Shown here: piece by piece, positions 22,951 through 35,999 of the stretch | How positions within the stretch are numbered: the stretch's first letter is position 1 | How the letters are laid out: each line of letters starts with the position of its first letter | Assembly (NCBI GenBank): GCA_000349905.1 | Contig: KB722738.1 | Span: 251,790 to 315,789 of the forward strand | DNA from: Volvariella volvacea V23 | Taxonomy: Eukaryota; Basidiomycota; Agaricomycetes; Agaricales; Pluteaceae | Reading direction: 5' to 3' | DNA: 64,000 nt | Notes under the pieces: model-generated | Told to the model about the DNA's origin: nothing | Seen by the model: only the letters and a program-made list of their open reading frames with translations | Databases searched by the model: none | Translations under genes and position numbers: made by a program

Positions 22951-25900
22951 ATGGACGATTCCACCATCACTGACTCAGACTCCTTCCCCATGGGGCCCAC
23001 AGTTGCCTCTGTCCTTGGTATTAAGGGCAACATTCGCTTTCGCCCCCATGGCTCACTACAGAAGCCTCATGTCGTTTTACGACGCGTTTCCATTCGAGAG
23101 GGCATAAACGAGAGGGGGGAGGGGATTCAAGTAGTCTCTTTCAGCCTGTTTGCATCGAAACGCATAGAAGTCAAGCCCGGCAAGGAGATCCTCCTCAGCA
23201 TCGACGGCGTCGATTCCCACCTCAAAGACCAACCCGTTGTTTTTGAAGCTGATCTACCTTCCATGAATGACATTTCCGATGAGGAGGGAGATACTCAAGT
23301 CGCTGAGGAGGAGGAAGATGTCCTCCCTCCGCCTACTGATGAGGCTATCCCCCCCAAGATGCGCAGGGCATGGGCGAAAAAGGTTGTGGAAGCGAGCCCA
23401 GTCGTAGGTGAGTCGCCTTTGAGTCTTTGTGGGGGTCCCAAATACATTTTGTACCCATCTTGCTACCTCTAGCTGTCCAACCAGTTATCCACCAGTCCAT
23501 CGGCGTTCAGGCACAACCCGTCTGTGTCTCAGCGTCAATCGACGCAACGCCGGAATGCACTACCTCAGGCGTCCAGACGTACATAGAAAACGTTTCTCAA
23601 GCCATCCAAGTTGATCCGCCTGCCCCTCCGCCCTCCATATCAATCTCAATTCAAACAAACGACCCACCCATATATGTAAGTTCGGATGTTCAAACGGACA
23701 GTTATGTAGTTGTGGAGGCCAATGCGAAGCCCGCGGTGGCCCATGATAAGTTTGCTGCTGCGTCAGAGGGCCCCCAATTAGCACAGTTGACTCAATTATA
23801 CAAGGGCGGTGAGCACACGCGCGATCGGAGCCTCTCACCGATGGAATTAGATTCTCCCAACTTCTCCCCCAGGGGCAGCACCTCTCCTCCCCCCTGCTTA
23901 GGACATTCACGGGTGCCACCCAAATCCAGTACTGCGCCCCACCGCCCCTCACCGGTCTCATCGATCGCATCAAGCTCCGGAGCCCAAGATGAGGACATTC
24001 CCAAGAGGCAGGACAGCAGAGCATCTAATTCCCTTCGCATCAACACATCGATACCTTCATCGTCATCGTCACAGACCATTGTGGAAAGTCAGCCCACTAT
24101 AACTCCCTCGTCTTCCACTCCCAAACACATCGTGGCAACTGTTACCGCCGATGCACACCCATCGAGACACGCACCCGAGCAGCACCAGACAACCTCAAAA
24201 TCACTACTTCCATCAACGCCAATAGCTCCGAAGACGCTATCTCGTCAATCGTCCGGAAGAGCCGAACTAACTAATCCATTTGTATCCGCTGGGTTTGTTA
24301 CAGAGTTTGTGGGTGGGCAAACTAATACAGTGAAGGCTGTCGAAGGTTTAAAAGGAATTCCCCAAACCGCGAATCAACCTCAGGTATTGTATTTGAGTTC
24401 TACTCCCATGCTTAATGATCCTGAAAGCTCGGTAGACAACTTCAAGTGTTCCTCACGATCCACCCTCTCCCGTCTCCTCCATAGCGAGCTCTGACCAAAA
24501 CGAGCCCCAGCAACCGCAACCAGTTCGACACACTCTGAAGCCGCAGCCCTCCGCACCTCGAGTTATGGCCTCCGTAATGAAATCGGAATCCCCCGCTATT
24601 CCTCTAGGGCCTAAAGCTTTGAATTGGGGAACTGGTCCATGGCTTCACGACAAACCACCGGCAACGTCTCCCCTTGCCTTGAGACAAGCCATGGCGTCGT
24701 CCTCCCTTGGCAAGAAAATACCTACTCAGCCAAGTGCTCTAAGGACTTCCCCACCCCCAGATCCCAAGACTTTAGCCTATATTCCATCCGGGCCATCAAC
24801 GAATCCATTGAATATCAGGCCCTCTAATGCGGCTCTCCAGCGTGCCCCAGTTCGCGCCCCTCCGACTGCCCCCAAGGTATTGACAGCTAATGCTACAAAG
24901 AAGAGAGTGTTAGTAGGGTCTACCTGGCAGCCAACGCGGGTTGCCGGTCCGTCTACTGCCGCAACTCTGACGCCTACACCCCCACCTACTGTCAACACAC
25001 CTACAGCACCTGCTCAGCCACTGAAACCTGCTGAGAACCCAACACCTGTACAAAACAACAATAAGTCATCTGATTTGTCGCGTATTGTTGGTTATACTTC
25101 ACCGTCTCCCCCTCCCACCAAACCCTCACAACCCACTCAACCAGCACAAGCCCAAGGGGCAAGTGCTAGTAAGTGGAAACGAGTTTCGGGCGATGTTTCT
25201 TCGGCATTACCTGCTTGGGGCTGGAACAAGACCGAAGCATGGAGTGAATCGGCTGATACATCATGGAACGGTAAGCCATATTTCTCCTGTTACCTCAATT
25301 TCGAACAACCGCTTGCTCATGCTAATTCTATTAGCCGGAGGGGCACCTGCTGCAGGAGAGGAGGCATGGACGGGCGACGTTAGAGATAGTAAACGGCCAG
25401 TACTGCATTCCAACTCACCTGGCCTTGATTATACGGAATCACCTAATCGCAGTCCCCCTCGAGGTATGTACCCTTGTCGTTATGCGTTCCCTCCTAAACC
25501 AATAGCTATGGTGCAGCATCTCGCTCTCATAAGGCTTCTTCTCGATCACCATCGCCAAAAGCTCAAAGGCGATCATGGTCCCCCCATTCAGATCATACGC
25601 GGAAGACGCCTACCCCATCCGCAGATACACAGAGTACGTTTGACTGCGTGTATTATCTACTCTGCGGACGACCTAATATCCCTTGACAGGAGACCGCTCG
25701 TCTAGCACATTCACCGCATCGTCGTCGCTGTCTGCTACTCCTATAGCAGCACAAGCTTCTAATACACCGAATCGACAACCCGCATCTACTTCCACTCCTC
25801 TCACGCGATCCACTACCTCTAAATCCGACTCCACCAACCAGACGTCGCAACAGGAGCGCGATGCCTCACAGGCAACTAATCAGGCCTCCTCAACTACGCC

Positions 25901-27612
25901 AACATCTAGCAAGCGACCTGCTAGCCCTCGTCCCCGGATGCCCTCCATAGGTTAGTTGAAGGCCTATGTATATGTACTCCTCCGGTTGTAATTAACGCAG
26001 CTCCTGTAGCGTCAACATTGCCTCAACCACTGAACCACCCCTTGCCACCAAAGCCGATGTTGGCTCAAGGCACCCAAGGCAGTCGTGGCCTGAAGCGCGA
26101 ACGGCCTGCTTCTCCAGAATATGAGTATTCTCGCAGACGCCGACGAGCATTCAAATGGCCGACCGTTGACCCACATCATACTGTGGCACTCAAAGGAGAA
26201 GGCGATCTCGCAGTCAAGAGTGTTGTGTTCAGTTCTGATGGAACGTTCTTTTCTATTACGTGTAAGCTTTCTCTCGCTGCTAAATTAGAGAAGTTATGAC
26301 GATATATACTCTCAGGTGCGGATAAGACGATACGGATCTGGAATAGCCAGAATCGTGCGGAGATAGCGAGGCTGTCACATAATGCTCAAGTTGTTGCTGT
26401 GTCGTGGATGGAAAATGATACTGGTGTCGTGTCGCTTGGTGAGGACGGTATTGTAAGCAAATGGACTCGTACTGTGAGTGTTGGAGTCACGTTACTCTGC
26501 TGTTCTGGTGCTGATGGGCCATGGCTCTCTAGGGTGGTAATTCTTGGCAGTGGGCGAAGGTGATCGATGCGTGTCAGGAACGAAAAGGAGGCGAGGAACC
26601 ACGTTGTCTAGCATATATGCGTGACCGCATTGCAGTAGCGTTCCCGACCACGGGTGTGAAGATATGGATGTGGCTCAAAGGTGAGGACCTCACACGTTTG
26701 TCTTGAGAAAATAGATGACTATATCGCTGGATGTGGTGTCAGGCACATGGCAGCCTCAGAGATCTATTCTGCGCCAGAATGTTACTGTGATCAGATTTAT
26801 AGAAGAGGGAGGAGCGTTACTCGGAGGGACTAGGGATGGCGTTTTGTAAGTACCCGCCTCGTATTCTATCCCGTGCGCAGCTACTGAGATACGTTCTAGA
26901 TGGCAGTGCGAAATCCCTAATGGAACGTTGAGGGCCCTAGCGATGCTCAAACACAAGATGTACGGTCTTTATTCTCCCTTTAGCTCCTCGCTGATGACAG
27001 TCGTGGCTGCTTAGAACATCCGTGGACGTCAACCCGACTGAGACGCATGCCCTTGTCAGTCACATGGGAGGGGCAGCTCGCGCAGTCAAAATAAGAGGAG
27101 TGAATAACTCATCGGAAGACCTTGTTTATACATGCCCAGAAACGGATTCCAATCCAGGCAATATATCATTTGGCGCCGTCTTTGCTACCAAGGGTCAAGC
27201 GGTCCTATTTGGGTGTGTGGATGGATGCGTTTTGGTCTGGGATAGAAAGAAGACGGCTATCGTGTATGGACTAGAGCATGAGGACGGTATGTATATAACT
27301 GTATCCTGTAGGTTGTGTCTGACATCGCATCGCCCATAACGCCTCCAGATGACATAATTTCAGCAACAGCCGTAAGTAATCGACGCATAGTTCTCTTGTA
27401 GCCAGATCTCTTACAAAATTGGTCCTTTTTAGAGCTTTGACGGAAGCCAAAAAGTGGATGGTTGCCTCGTCACTGGAACTAAGTCAGGATATCTATCATG
27501 GTGGGCCCAGCCAGTGGCAGCCCCACAATGTACGTGAATTGATATGCTATCATACGGAGAGAAATTTACACGAGCGCTTCTAGCGGACGAGAAACGTCAG
27601 AAGACGTCATGA
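22951..27612 (+). CDS. Large WD40-repeat protein with disordered N-terminal half
   Basis: Exons 22951-23407, 23473-24383, 24436-25270, 25335-25463, 25517-25633, 25690-25950, 26001-26261, 26316-26473, 26533-26680, 26743-26845, 26900-26959, 27015-27286, 27349-27371, 27433-27529, 27584-27612; 1286 residues. The first ~150 residues form a compact domain (VASVLGIKGNIRFRP, VVLRRVSIREG). Residues ~150-940 are Ser/Pro/Thr-rich and likely disordered, with a short Ser/Arg/Lys-rich patch (HKASSRSPSPKAQRRSWS). From about 955 WD40 blades follow, for example VKSVVFSSDGTFFSITCADKTIRIW and VDGCLVTGTKSGYLSWW. Probably a scaffold; partner unknown. The start was set at ATG 22951, since the upstream extension of the frame begins with GTG. 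Confidence 0.82.
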
Positions 27613-28128
27613 GACGCACCTTTACCCTATCTCACGATGGCCGTACTCGCAATCTTTGACGCTTAGTCGCTTGTACAGCTCCTATTGGGACATAGACTTC
27701 GGATCCCCTATCTCTTCTCTTCTCTCATATTTCGGCACCTCGCTATGATGACCCCAATTGTCATGTTTCATTTCCTCCGTTATACGAATGATCGCATTGA
27801 TGTTTTAGTGATTTTATTAGCCCAGAAGCTATCTCGCAGTTCGAACTTCCTGTATATTATTTCCCAGTACCGTTCCTTGCGTTGTCGACCCTCCCCCCTC
27901 CCTCCCGAAATCCGAACTAGCTATACTTTAAATCCGCCTACATAGTACTATAGCTTATCCCTTCCGGGTTATTTCTTTGTCCATCTTGGAATGGTCGAAA
28001 CGATATTATATGGCCATGAATACATACATGCCTTGAAACTTGTGGACTTCCTGTTTTGGGGATCTGCGGCTGGAGGCCAAGCCAGCCATTTTGAGTGTTA
28101 GCCAATAGCCTTTTAAACTCAGATACTT
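27613..28128. other. Intergenic
   Basis: About 515 bases, T-rich, no gene recognised; 3' side of the WD40 gene and promoter side of the Rho-like gene. Confidence 0.4.
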
Positions 28129-29009
28129 ATGCTCTCCTCCAGATGCTTAGTTGCACACAGTAAGGATTCCAACAAGAGGTGGTACCCCAAGGATGGGACG
28201 ATATTTAGGTGCGTGGTGGTTGGGGACACGGGGGTGGGCAAGGCGAGTGCTTCAGTTGTACTTCTTGTATGACTGTATCAATATATCAATGACGCTGGCC
28301 ACCACCAGACCACCATGCAGGTTGCATTCGCACTGAATAAATACCCAGAACCAGAAGAAGTGATGGTTTGTGTCTCCGTCTCCCAAGTCCGCGGTGATTG
28401 CAACTGTACTCACTACGTATAATAGCACTGGACTGGACAATGCCGTAGCTATGAAGTTGCTGGGCGAACGTATCAGCTAGCACTTTACGATACGTCTGGT
28501 AGGACTCTTTCTCTTGCTCTTTGCTTCTCGTTGACTCTGCGCCGACTGGTTGAGCAGGGTCTGCTGACTACACACGCATTCGACCAATCGTGTATCAAGT
28601 TGCAGATGTTATTGTCTATTGTTTCAAGTTGAACTCGAGCGCATCTTTGGAGAGGGTCCGAGGCCATTGGGTGCCAGAAGTACGACAATACTGCCCGGAG
28701 GTCTGTTCCGTTCTTGTTGGCACGCATGCGGACCTGAGAGACAGGCACGAGACCGATTCGGATACTCTAATTCCATCTGAAGATGGCGAGCAACTCATGA
28801 AAGAAGTCGAGGCACGCGCATATATCGAGTGCTCCAGCCGAACACTGAAGGGGTTGTCCAACGTTTTCTACCAGGTTGTCGGTTTACCTCTTCGTTCTTA
28901 ACATGAACCCGAAAACTTATTCACATCTGGAAATTTTTAGGCTTTTTTGGCTGCCATTGATACGCATGTCCTGCGAAAATCTGGGACTAGGTCCTGTATC
29001 GTTGCGTGA
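28129..29009 (+). CDS. Divergent Rho-like small GTPase with CaaX box (copy 1)
   Basis: Exons 28129-28242, 28309-28359, 28426-28498, 28558-28874, 28941-29009; 207 residues, the usual Rho size. P-loop GDTGVGKT at 32-39, completed only by splicing across a GC-AG intron (AAG|GCGAGT, then ACC). Switch II reads DTSGSADY (77-84) where CDC42 has DTAGQEDY, so the catalytic Gln is Ser. The usual switch I Thr context (PTVFDNY) is absent. G4 is GTHADLRD, G5 is SSR. The C-terminus CIVA is a prenylation CaaX motif. Predicted to be membrane-bound, GTP-binding and poor at hydrolysis; that part is inference. The exon 2/3 border is the least certain. An overlapping frame in exon 3 (TVLTTYNSTG, DNAVAMK) also resembles switch I, but using it would need a 1-nt indel. 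Confidence 0.75.
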
Positions 29010-30087
29010 ATCGCTCTATCGGGAGAAGCACATCACCTCATCCTGAAATGTTACAACTAAATTTGTCGCGCTGATGACATTTTCTCCATACCCTCCATTC
29101 AATTGTACTCTATGACTTGTCGGAGAAACTCGCGGTGATTCGGATGTACCTCGAATGTCGCAGCAATAAAGGCGCTCATCCCCCTTCTCGTGCGTGCTAC
29201 GAGGATATTAAATCTTTGAAGAATCTCTTGTAACTCAACACCGCGAAGAACTCCGACATTTTACTTGCACGAGTAAAATACGGGTCCATCTAGGCCAGTA
29301 GGGTGTTCCTCCCTTCTAATAAACTCGTAACCTAGACTATACGCAACGACCTCAATCTTTTATCACTATCAATAATGGCGAAGTTGATGCCGAACTGACC
29401 GGAAACCCTGGGTCGGTGCTCGAAGTCTGAGAAATCGCGCTACCAACATCCAAACTAATGGGCATAGTCTTCCCTTTTACCTTGTTCTGTCTTCTAAAAC
29501 CTTCTTTCATATCAGTATTGACTTCTTCTTGCATGACTTCTGCGATCCGCGCGCTTCTAGGGGACGCCTTTGCAAAAACTGGAAAGGCGTTGCCCTTCCG
29601 CATATAGAAGACCGCCTTACTCTTGCAAGTATTGGGTAGCAGGAAACGGCCAGGACACAGACTGCATTCGAAAACTGTACGCCCTTTATCCTAGCTTGAT
29701 TCTTAGGGTGCACTGGACCTACTTTACACCGTCGATGACTGCCCAAGGACACGAAACAAAGGCAACGCGCCTCCCAAAACCTTCCTTGAGTTATCACCTC
29801 TTCCCCATTCTTTTCGTATCCTGTCTGGTTCTATTCCCCGAACTCGAGTTTCTTGATGCATCAGAGTTCTCGCCCGCCTTACGCTCTTCGCGCTAACGCT
29901 CCGATATCGCACCACTAGCAATAGATCGCACCCCGCGGCCTCAAGAAGCGCATACAAGCGGCGACTTTGAGAGGTGGTACAGCGCTAGTCGTACTCTCTC
30001 CTGCGCTTCAGCACATTCGATACCTGTACTCAGCTTCGTTCAGCGCCCTGTTAACTGTCCCAACAGACGAGACCCCACCAGCAGCAC
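29010..30087. other. Intergenic, one weak open frame
   Basis: About 1.1 kb. On minus, 29603-29352 is an ATG-started frame of 83 codons with ordinary composition but no recognised family or neighbour exon. I do not count it as a gene. Confidence 0.3.
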
Positions 30088-30355
30088 ATGATGCGCATGC
30101 ATTATCGCCTCCTCCTTTTCATTGCCACAATTTTTGTACTTCCCGCGCTCGCAGCTGGAGCTGCTCCCCGACCGCTCAAGCAATGGAATCCGAGAAACTC
30201 GGAGTTGGGAGCAACAGAGGTTTCTCGCCCCCGCCCAAGTCCCTCCCCAGGTTTAAAGTATGTAATTAGCCGCAAATGCATATTGCACTACTAATCTTCT
30301 GCCGTTCTATACCTTGTGCCTTAGGTACAGGAATGTGGAACATGCGCCTTGGTAG
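30088..30355 (+). CDS. Possible small secreted protein
   Basis: Exons 30088-30257 and 30325-30355; 66 residues. A hydrophobic leader (YRLLLFIATIFVLPALAAGA) looks like a signal peptide. The mature part is short, basic and Pro-rich (APRPLKQWNPR) and has no cysteines. The intron has a good GTATGT donor and a TTAG acceptor, and splicing stays in frame to a TAG. No family recognised. The evidence is only the leader and the intron, so this stays tentative. Confidence 0.3.
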
Positions 30356-33273
30356 GCTGTCCTTCGTTCGTACTCGTTCTTTGTACGAAAACTCGCAGAC
30401 AATTTTCCAGACCTTCGTTTCGATACAATACTCACCTGGGTCCCTGTCTATCCTGCACCACTCCACCGCAAATACTCGTTTTTTCATTTTACAACCTTCC
30501 TCTTATTTCGTCATTGACAACTCCAGGTCGGAACAAGGAAATGACCACGGCTTGCTAACGCCTATAATACTTTGGGTAGAACATCCACGAGAGTCAGCCT
30601 AGTGTAATATCGTTGTAGTGCTTATCTCAAACCCAATCACACCTTTAAACTGGCCAATGCGTACCTTGTGGGTATTGTGAGCCGTGGGAGTAGTGGCATA
30701 TGATCCATGGTCGCACCACATGCGGAAATCCCGTTGGCAAGCATGTGCGATGCGATAAGTGCCCGCATTTACCCCACATCACGTATATCTAGGCCGTATA
30801 TAGGTGTGCCTAGGTGGCGACGCCTGGGAGATTCACGAGATGGACAGCCCCACAGCTTCAGTGAATCATGGATACAAATAGGTGGGTGGGAGCTCGTCGA
30901 GGGAGACTGGAGACACAAAAGTTGGCGATATTTCGACTTATTCAAGCCTACTAGTAGCGAAGGTGGTTGATGCGTTGACGTTCTACTCTCATCCACCGCT
31001 ATCTCTTGCTGATGCGTTCACCAAGTTAACCTTGTTTGTTCGTTGATAACACTGTGCACCCCAAGCCAACTCAAGCCAGAATCAAGTCCGACATCAATAT
31101 TAATATGTGCTCTTTGGCGGAAGAGTAAAGCCTAGCTTTACAATTCGGGTCCACGTCCTCAAAGACATAGCAACTCAGCTGTGGACCTTAGCCATCGCAG
31201 TCGGCTTAAAGGACCGAGTCCGACGCGCACGCTCTCAATTCAGCGTCAAGCCTGAGCTCGTGGCAAGGTCTAGGTTGGGCGTTCAAAGGTGAACACCAAT
31301 TAGAAGCACGTCCAGGTTGGAGCTGCGGCTGAGATTTGGTGCACGCGATGAAAAAATTGCAAGTGAGGCTGATAAGTATCATGATTCTGGCTGGGATGAC
31401 CCTCGTCGTTTCCATGTTAGCCCCTTGAGTTGCTAGCACCAGCCTGGGCTCTACATTGTCATTACCCAGGAAAGCATGAAGCTGCATACACATCGCATAC
31501 CTGTGCGGCACTGCTTTCGCCACGTCCATTGGCACTGATATCAATCCGGGTCCCAATGTTCTTCCGCTTCCGCAACGATATCGCACGCCTCTGTGTGCCT
31601 GTACATCATGATGGCATGGATCATCACCACACGTACCAACGGACTCGGAAAGCGCGTGCACTCGGACCGTTGACGTTACCACCCACCGCCGTCCATCCGG
31701 GTGCCTAAATATTAATACACCCACCAGCGGCAGCGTCACGACGGGGCGTCGTACCCATTGTGTGATGATACAGAACACGCATGACGTGCCTGCAACAGGC
31801 CTAACAACCTGTACGTATACTTTAATATAAGGTTCCGTCGACGTTGCTACCCGCTAATAATACATACATATGTACAACGCGCTTGGGCCGAGTCGCATGG
31901 CAGCCAGAGGTAATCGCCGCGAGTGGAGCTGACCAAATATGAAGATATGATTGTCCACAAGAGGATTCGGCGTATGTGCGCACGCGTGCGCGTGGATATT
32001 TGTATACAAAAATTTTTGAAGCGCCACCCATGGCATGGCCGGTAAGGTGTTCCAAAGCGTTGGCGTGGCGGGGCTGCGAAGGAGGGGATGGTGCAAGCCT
32101 TGAAGGAAGTTTATCCAACGCCCATGACCTTTTTCATCTAGTATCCATAGGGAACTGGCCTGTAGCGCTCAAACGGATGAGAATAAACAAGCGGACTACG
32201 TCGGATGGCAAGACCAAAATTTTTTCAATTCATACATAGAAAGTTCGAAACGCATATATTAAATTAACCTCCCAGGCGGTCCTAAACCCCTCAAAAGAGA
32301 CAAAGGAACATGAAACTAAAGGGAAAAAAGAAAAACACAACCCAAGTCTAGAGTGATTAAAAAAAAGGGGGGGGAGACATTTCACGGGCATTGTAGCAGC
32401 GTTGTAAAGTTCAGATATCGAACGATGATTCTTCCCTTCTAGTCCTTCGTACCTCTCCACCCCAACTGTCCTTATCCCTGCCAAAGTTCCTCCATCCAGT
32501 GCTAATGTCAAGTAGTGAGAGAGACTACGTAAGATAAGAGTACTGTAAACCGCATATATCCCCTTTCAATTATCACATTAGCAACCGTAGATCTACATGT
32601 TCGGGTTTGGGGCAGTCAGACCGGGGAGGGGTGGGTGGGTTTGAGCATTTTAGGGAACAAGAGAAGAGAAGAATGGGCAGTGGGGTGAACGGTTCAAGAT
32701 AAAAAGATAAAAAGGAACGCCCACGAAACGGTGAAATTATGGAGGGAGGAACAGGAACAGGAGTGCGCGCGAAGATTTGATGTGTGCCAAACATACCCGT
32801 CAAGTCAAGAAAAAGAGGAGGAAAAAGAGACGGAGAGGGAGAGAAGATTAGAACAATAAAAGAGAAGGTGCTGAGACCGCTGGAAGGGGAAGGTAACAAA
32901 AAGGTGGTGTGTTCGGAATAGGAAAGATGCCAGTATTTTAAGAGTGGGAGGGAGATGACGATGTAAAGACGTAAGAGACTCGGGGAACTTCGAACGCCAA
33001 AAGACACTGGTTGAGGATCTGGGGAGGGGCTTAGGGACCTTTCGACTTAACTGGGAGCATATAAGAGAAAAGGAAAAAGAAATGTATAAAAGAGGAAGAA
33101 AGAAACATGAATGAAGTAACAACTAACAAATACGATAGTGGCGGGATATATAGAGGCGAGTCGTGCGGCGTGAAAGTAAGGGAAATCGTAAAGAGGACAT
33201 AACCATTGCTCAAGAGGGAGTTTGGGGCAAAGGAGAGGGGAAAAACTGGCACTCTGTCATCATATCCTCCACA
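30356..33273. other. Long intergenic stretch with a purine-rich tract
   Basis: About 2.9 kb without a supportable gene. Open frames at 30707-31778 and 31822-32511 have no domains or plausible splice partners. From about 32600 to 33170 the plus strand is strongly purine-rich (GAGAGGGAGAGAAG type), just downstream of CDC42. Confidence 0.5.
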
Positions 33274-34088
<815 letters not shown>

Positions 34089-35268
34089 TATTCTGGACTG
34101 ACGCGAGGGGGTGACAGCGAGAACGAGGCTTGGTGGCTATAAAGGACATGGAAACGATGCATAAGCGTGAGATTGGCAACAGGAAGATTAGAAGCGAGGA
34201 CTGCGAGGACGCTGGATGGTCCGAGATTGGTTTTCCTCCAGTTGGAAGAGTGAATGGCTTGACGTGACAACAAGAGGCCTCGTGGCTGTGCGGTCGCAGT
34301 CCGGGCGAGGCAGAGCATCTGATCTTGAGAAAACGTGGATACTTACGGCTTTAAAGGATGGAAATGAGATGGAAACAGAGGATGTTGCGATCTAGTTGGG
34401 TGATAAAAGTTGATACTTGAATCGTCCACGAGGATAGATCAAAGGAGTTCTATGCCTGGAGACAAGCTGGCTGTAGTGGTGGTCAGCGAGAGAAGGACGA
34501 GAAAACGGGCGAAAGACGAGGAGGGAGGGGAGGACGTACGGAGGAAGGGGCAGATGGGTGGAGGAAGGGGCGTTGAGGAGAGTCTGTGACTGTCGCTGAC
34601 CGTCTGAAGCGGTTGGTTGCAACGACCTGATCGCATGTAAACCAGCACGGCCCTGCCCGTGCCCAGCGCAAACATGCACAAATACTGGTTCGATTCCTTA
34701 TGCCTTTTATGGCATCCATTCCTCCTGCCTCATGCAAACCAGACGGACATAAGCAAGGGACACCCTTGATATGATGCAGGCGCGGTGGTCCAATTAAGCA
34801 GTCCATCCTATCAAGGCTCAAAGACATGCACGTCCTTGACGTCGGTGGCGACATCTGCCACCGGGCACAGCAAGCACCGTGGCATTGTGCTCGAGATAAC
34901 ACCACCCGACAAATGGTAAACAACGCACAGAAAACCAACAAGGCTGCTCCTGTGCCCATTATAGGGGCTATCAGATCGGCCTCGGAAGGCCACAAAAGCA
35001 CGTTCGCCCACGCAAAAATTGACGGCGCTCCTGCCATTGGGCCGCGGATGAAGCCCGCAACAGGAATCCCTTGCCTTCCAAAGTTTACACTTTGTATTCC
35101 TGCCCTGCCAAGATTTGCGAATCGAGCTTTCGCAATACTCAAAACCAGAGGCCCTTGAACTCGTTCCTTCCAGCCCGCGGAATATTGAGCTTGAGGTTCA
35201 AATGGGTCCACAACCAGGATGCGCGAACTCAGTCGCTTTGCTCCCCAAATAGCCATCCGCATGAACTG
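34089..35268. other. Intergenic, promoter side of CDC42
   Basis: About 1.2 kb. A 259-codon minus-strand frame across 34483-35262 was judged non-coding: it has no domain and odd composition. The 5' leader of CDC42 probably lies here. Confidence 0.45.
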
Positions 35269-35792
35269 ATGGCGGCCACAGCCCTCGAATCGCTATCTGG
35301 CGGTCCATCCATACGTCCACCAGAAATCTTGCCTCCGTCGCGAAATTTTCTATCCCGCACCAGAGCGGAACAACTCTACTTATGTAACGCCGGTGAGCGA
35401 ATCCGTCCTCATTCACAGAGTTTCTGCTTCACGCTTGGTTCTCGAGTCAGAGCTTATCAGCTTGATCCAGACTTCGAGGCTTCTGCGAATAGCTGTCATT
35501 ACAGGTACTTCGTCGTAGAAGTTGCAAAGGACCCCCGTCGTACTTGGATATACTGTAAAGGGGCGCCTGCCACGAGATGGCACGCCAGTCCCTCTCACAC
35601 GTTCCCACTTTCTTCGCGGAATTTATCCATGTCTCCGAGTTGAATATCACTCTGACCAGTACCAAACGAATCGACGTCCAAAGCCACGAGCCTACTCATC
35701 CGTTCTTCGGACGGCGAGACCCGTACCACATCGGTAAACACTTACGTTTCCCAAGGAACAGAAGTCGGCTGTTGGTCATTCAAGACGACTAG
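35269..35792 (+). CDS. Unrecognised small four-exon protein
   Basis: No family recognised. Exons 35269-35392, 35471-35504, 35561-35733, 35785-35792; 112 residues. The model rests on four in-phase GT-AG junctions and on coding-like sequence: PPSRNFLSRTRAEQLYLC, then CHYRGACHEMARQSLSHVP, then a C-terminus with HPFFGRRDPYHIDD. There is no signal peptide or membrane segment. The last intron could instead end at 35829, which would give a slightly longer tail. It is convergent with Rho-like copy 2. Confidence 0.45.
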
Positions 35793-35999
35793 ACCAAGTC
35801 GTGGGCTGGCTTCTATCATCAACGCGTAGAAGCAGGCACCTCGTTCAAAGTTTGAGAAGTGGAATATGGCGTCCGGGTGAAGCAAGGTTAATTCGCCTGC
35901 TCCCGTCTTCCAGGTATACGAGGATGTCATTCGACATTGATGTAATGAACTGAAACGAGTTCAAAGTTCAGTCGACTTGCAAGCATGTTAATTCCAATG

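Noticed and set aside
28376..28490. Alternative reading of Rho-like copy 1 with a single-base deletion in switch I
   Set aside because: The overlapping frame looks like switch I, but a 66-nt intron with a GTGATG donor gives an in-phase model whose exon 3 aligns with copy 2 (HWTGQ with VLTEQ) and a normal total length.
29352..29603. Minus-strand ATG frame of 83 codons
   Set aside because: Composition is ordinary but there is no family, intron or neighbour to support it.
31206..31778. Minus-strand frame of 190 codons
   Set aside because: His/Cys/Arg-rich with no family features or supporting signals; likely chance in GC-richer sequence.
34483..35262. Minus-strand frame of 259 codons
   Set aside because: No domain, odd composition, and no splice partners; it runs across the probable CDC42 leader and promoter.
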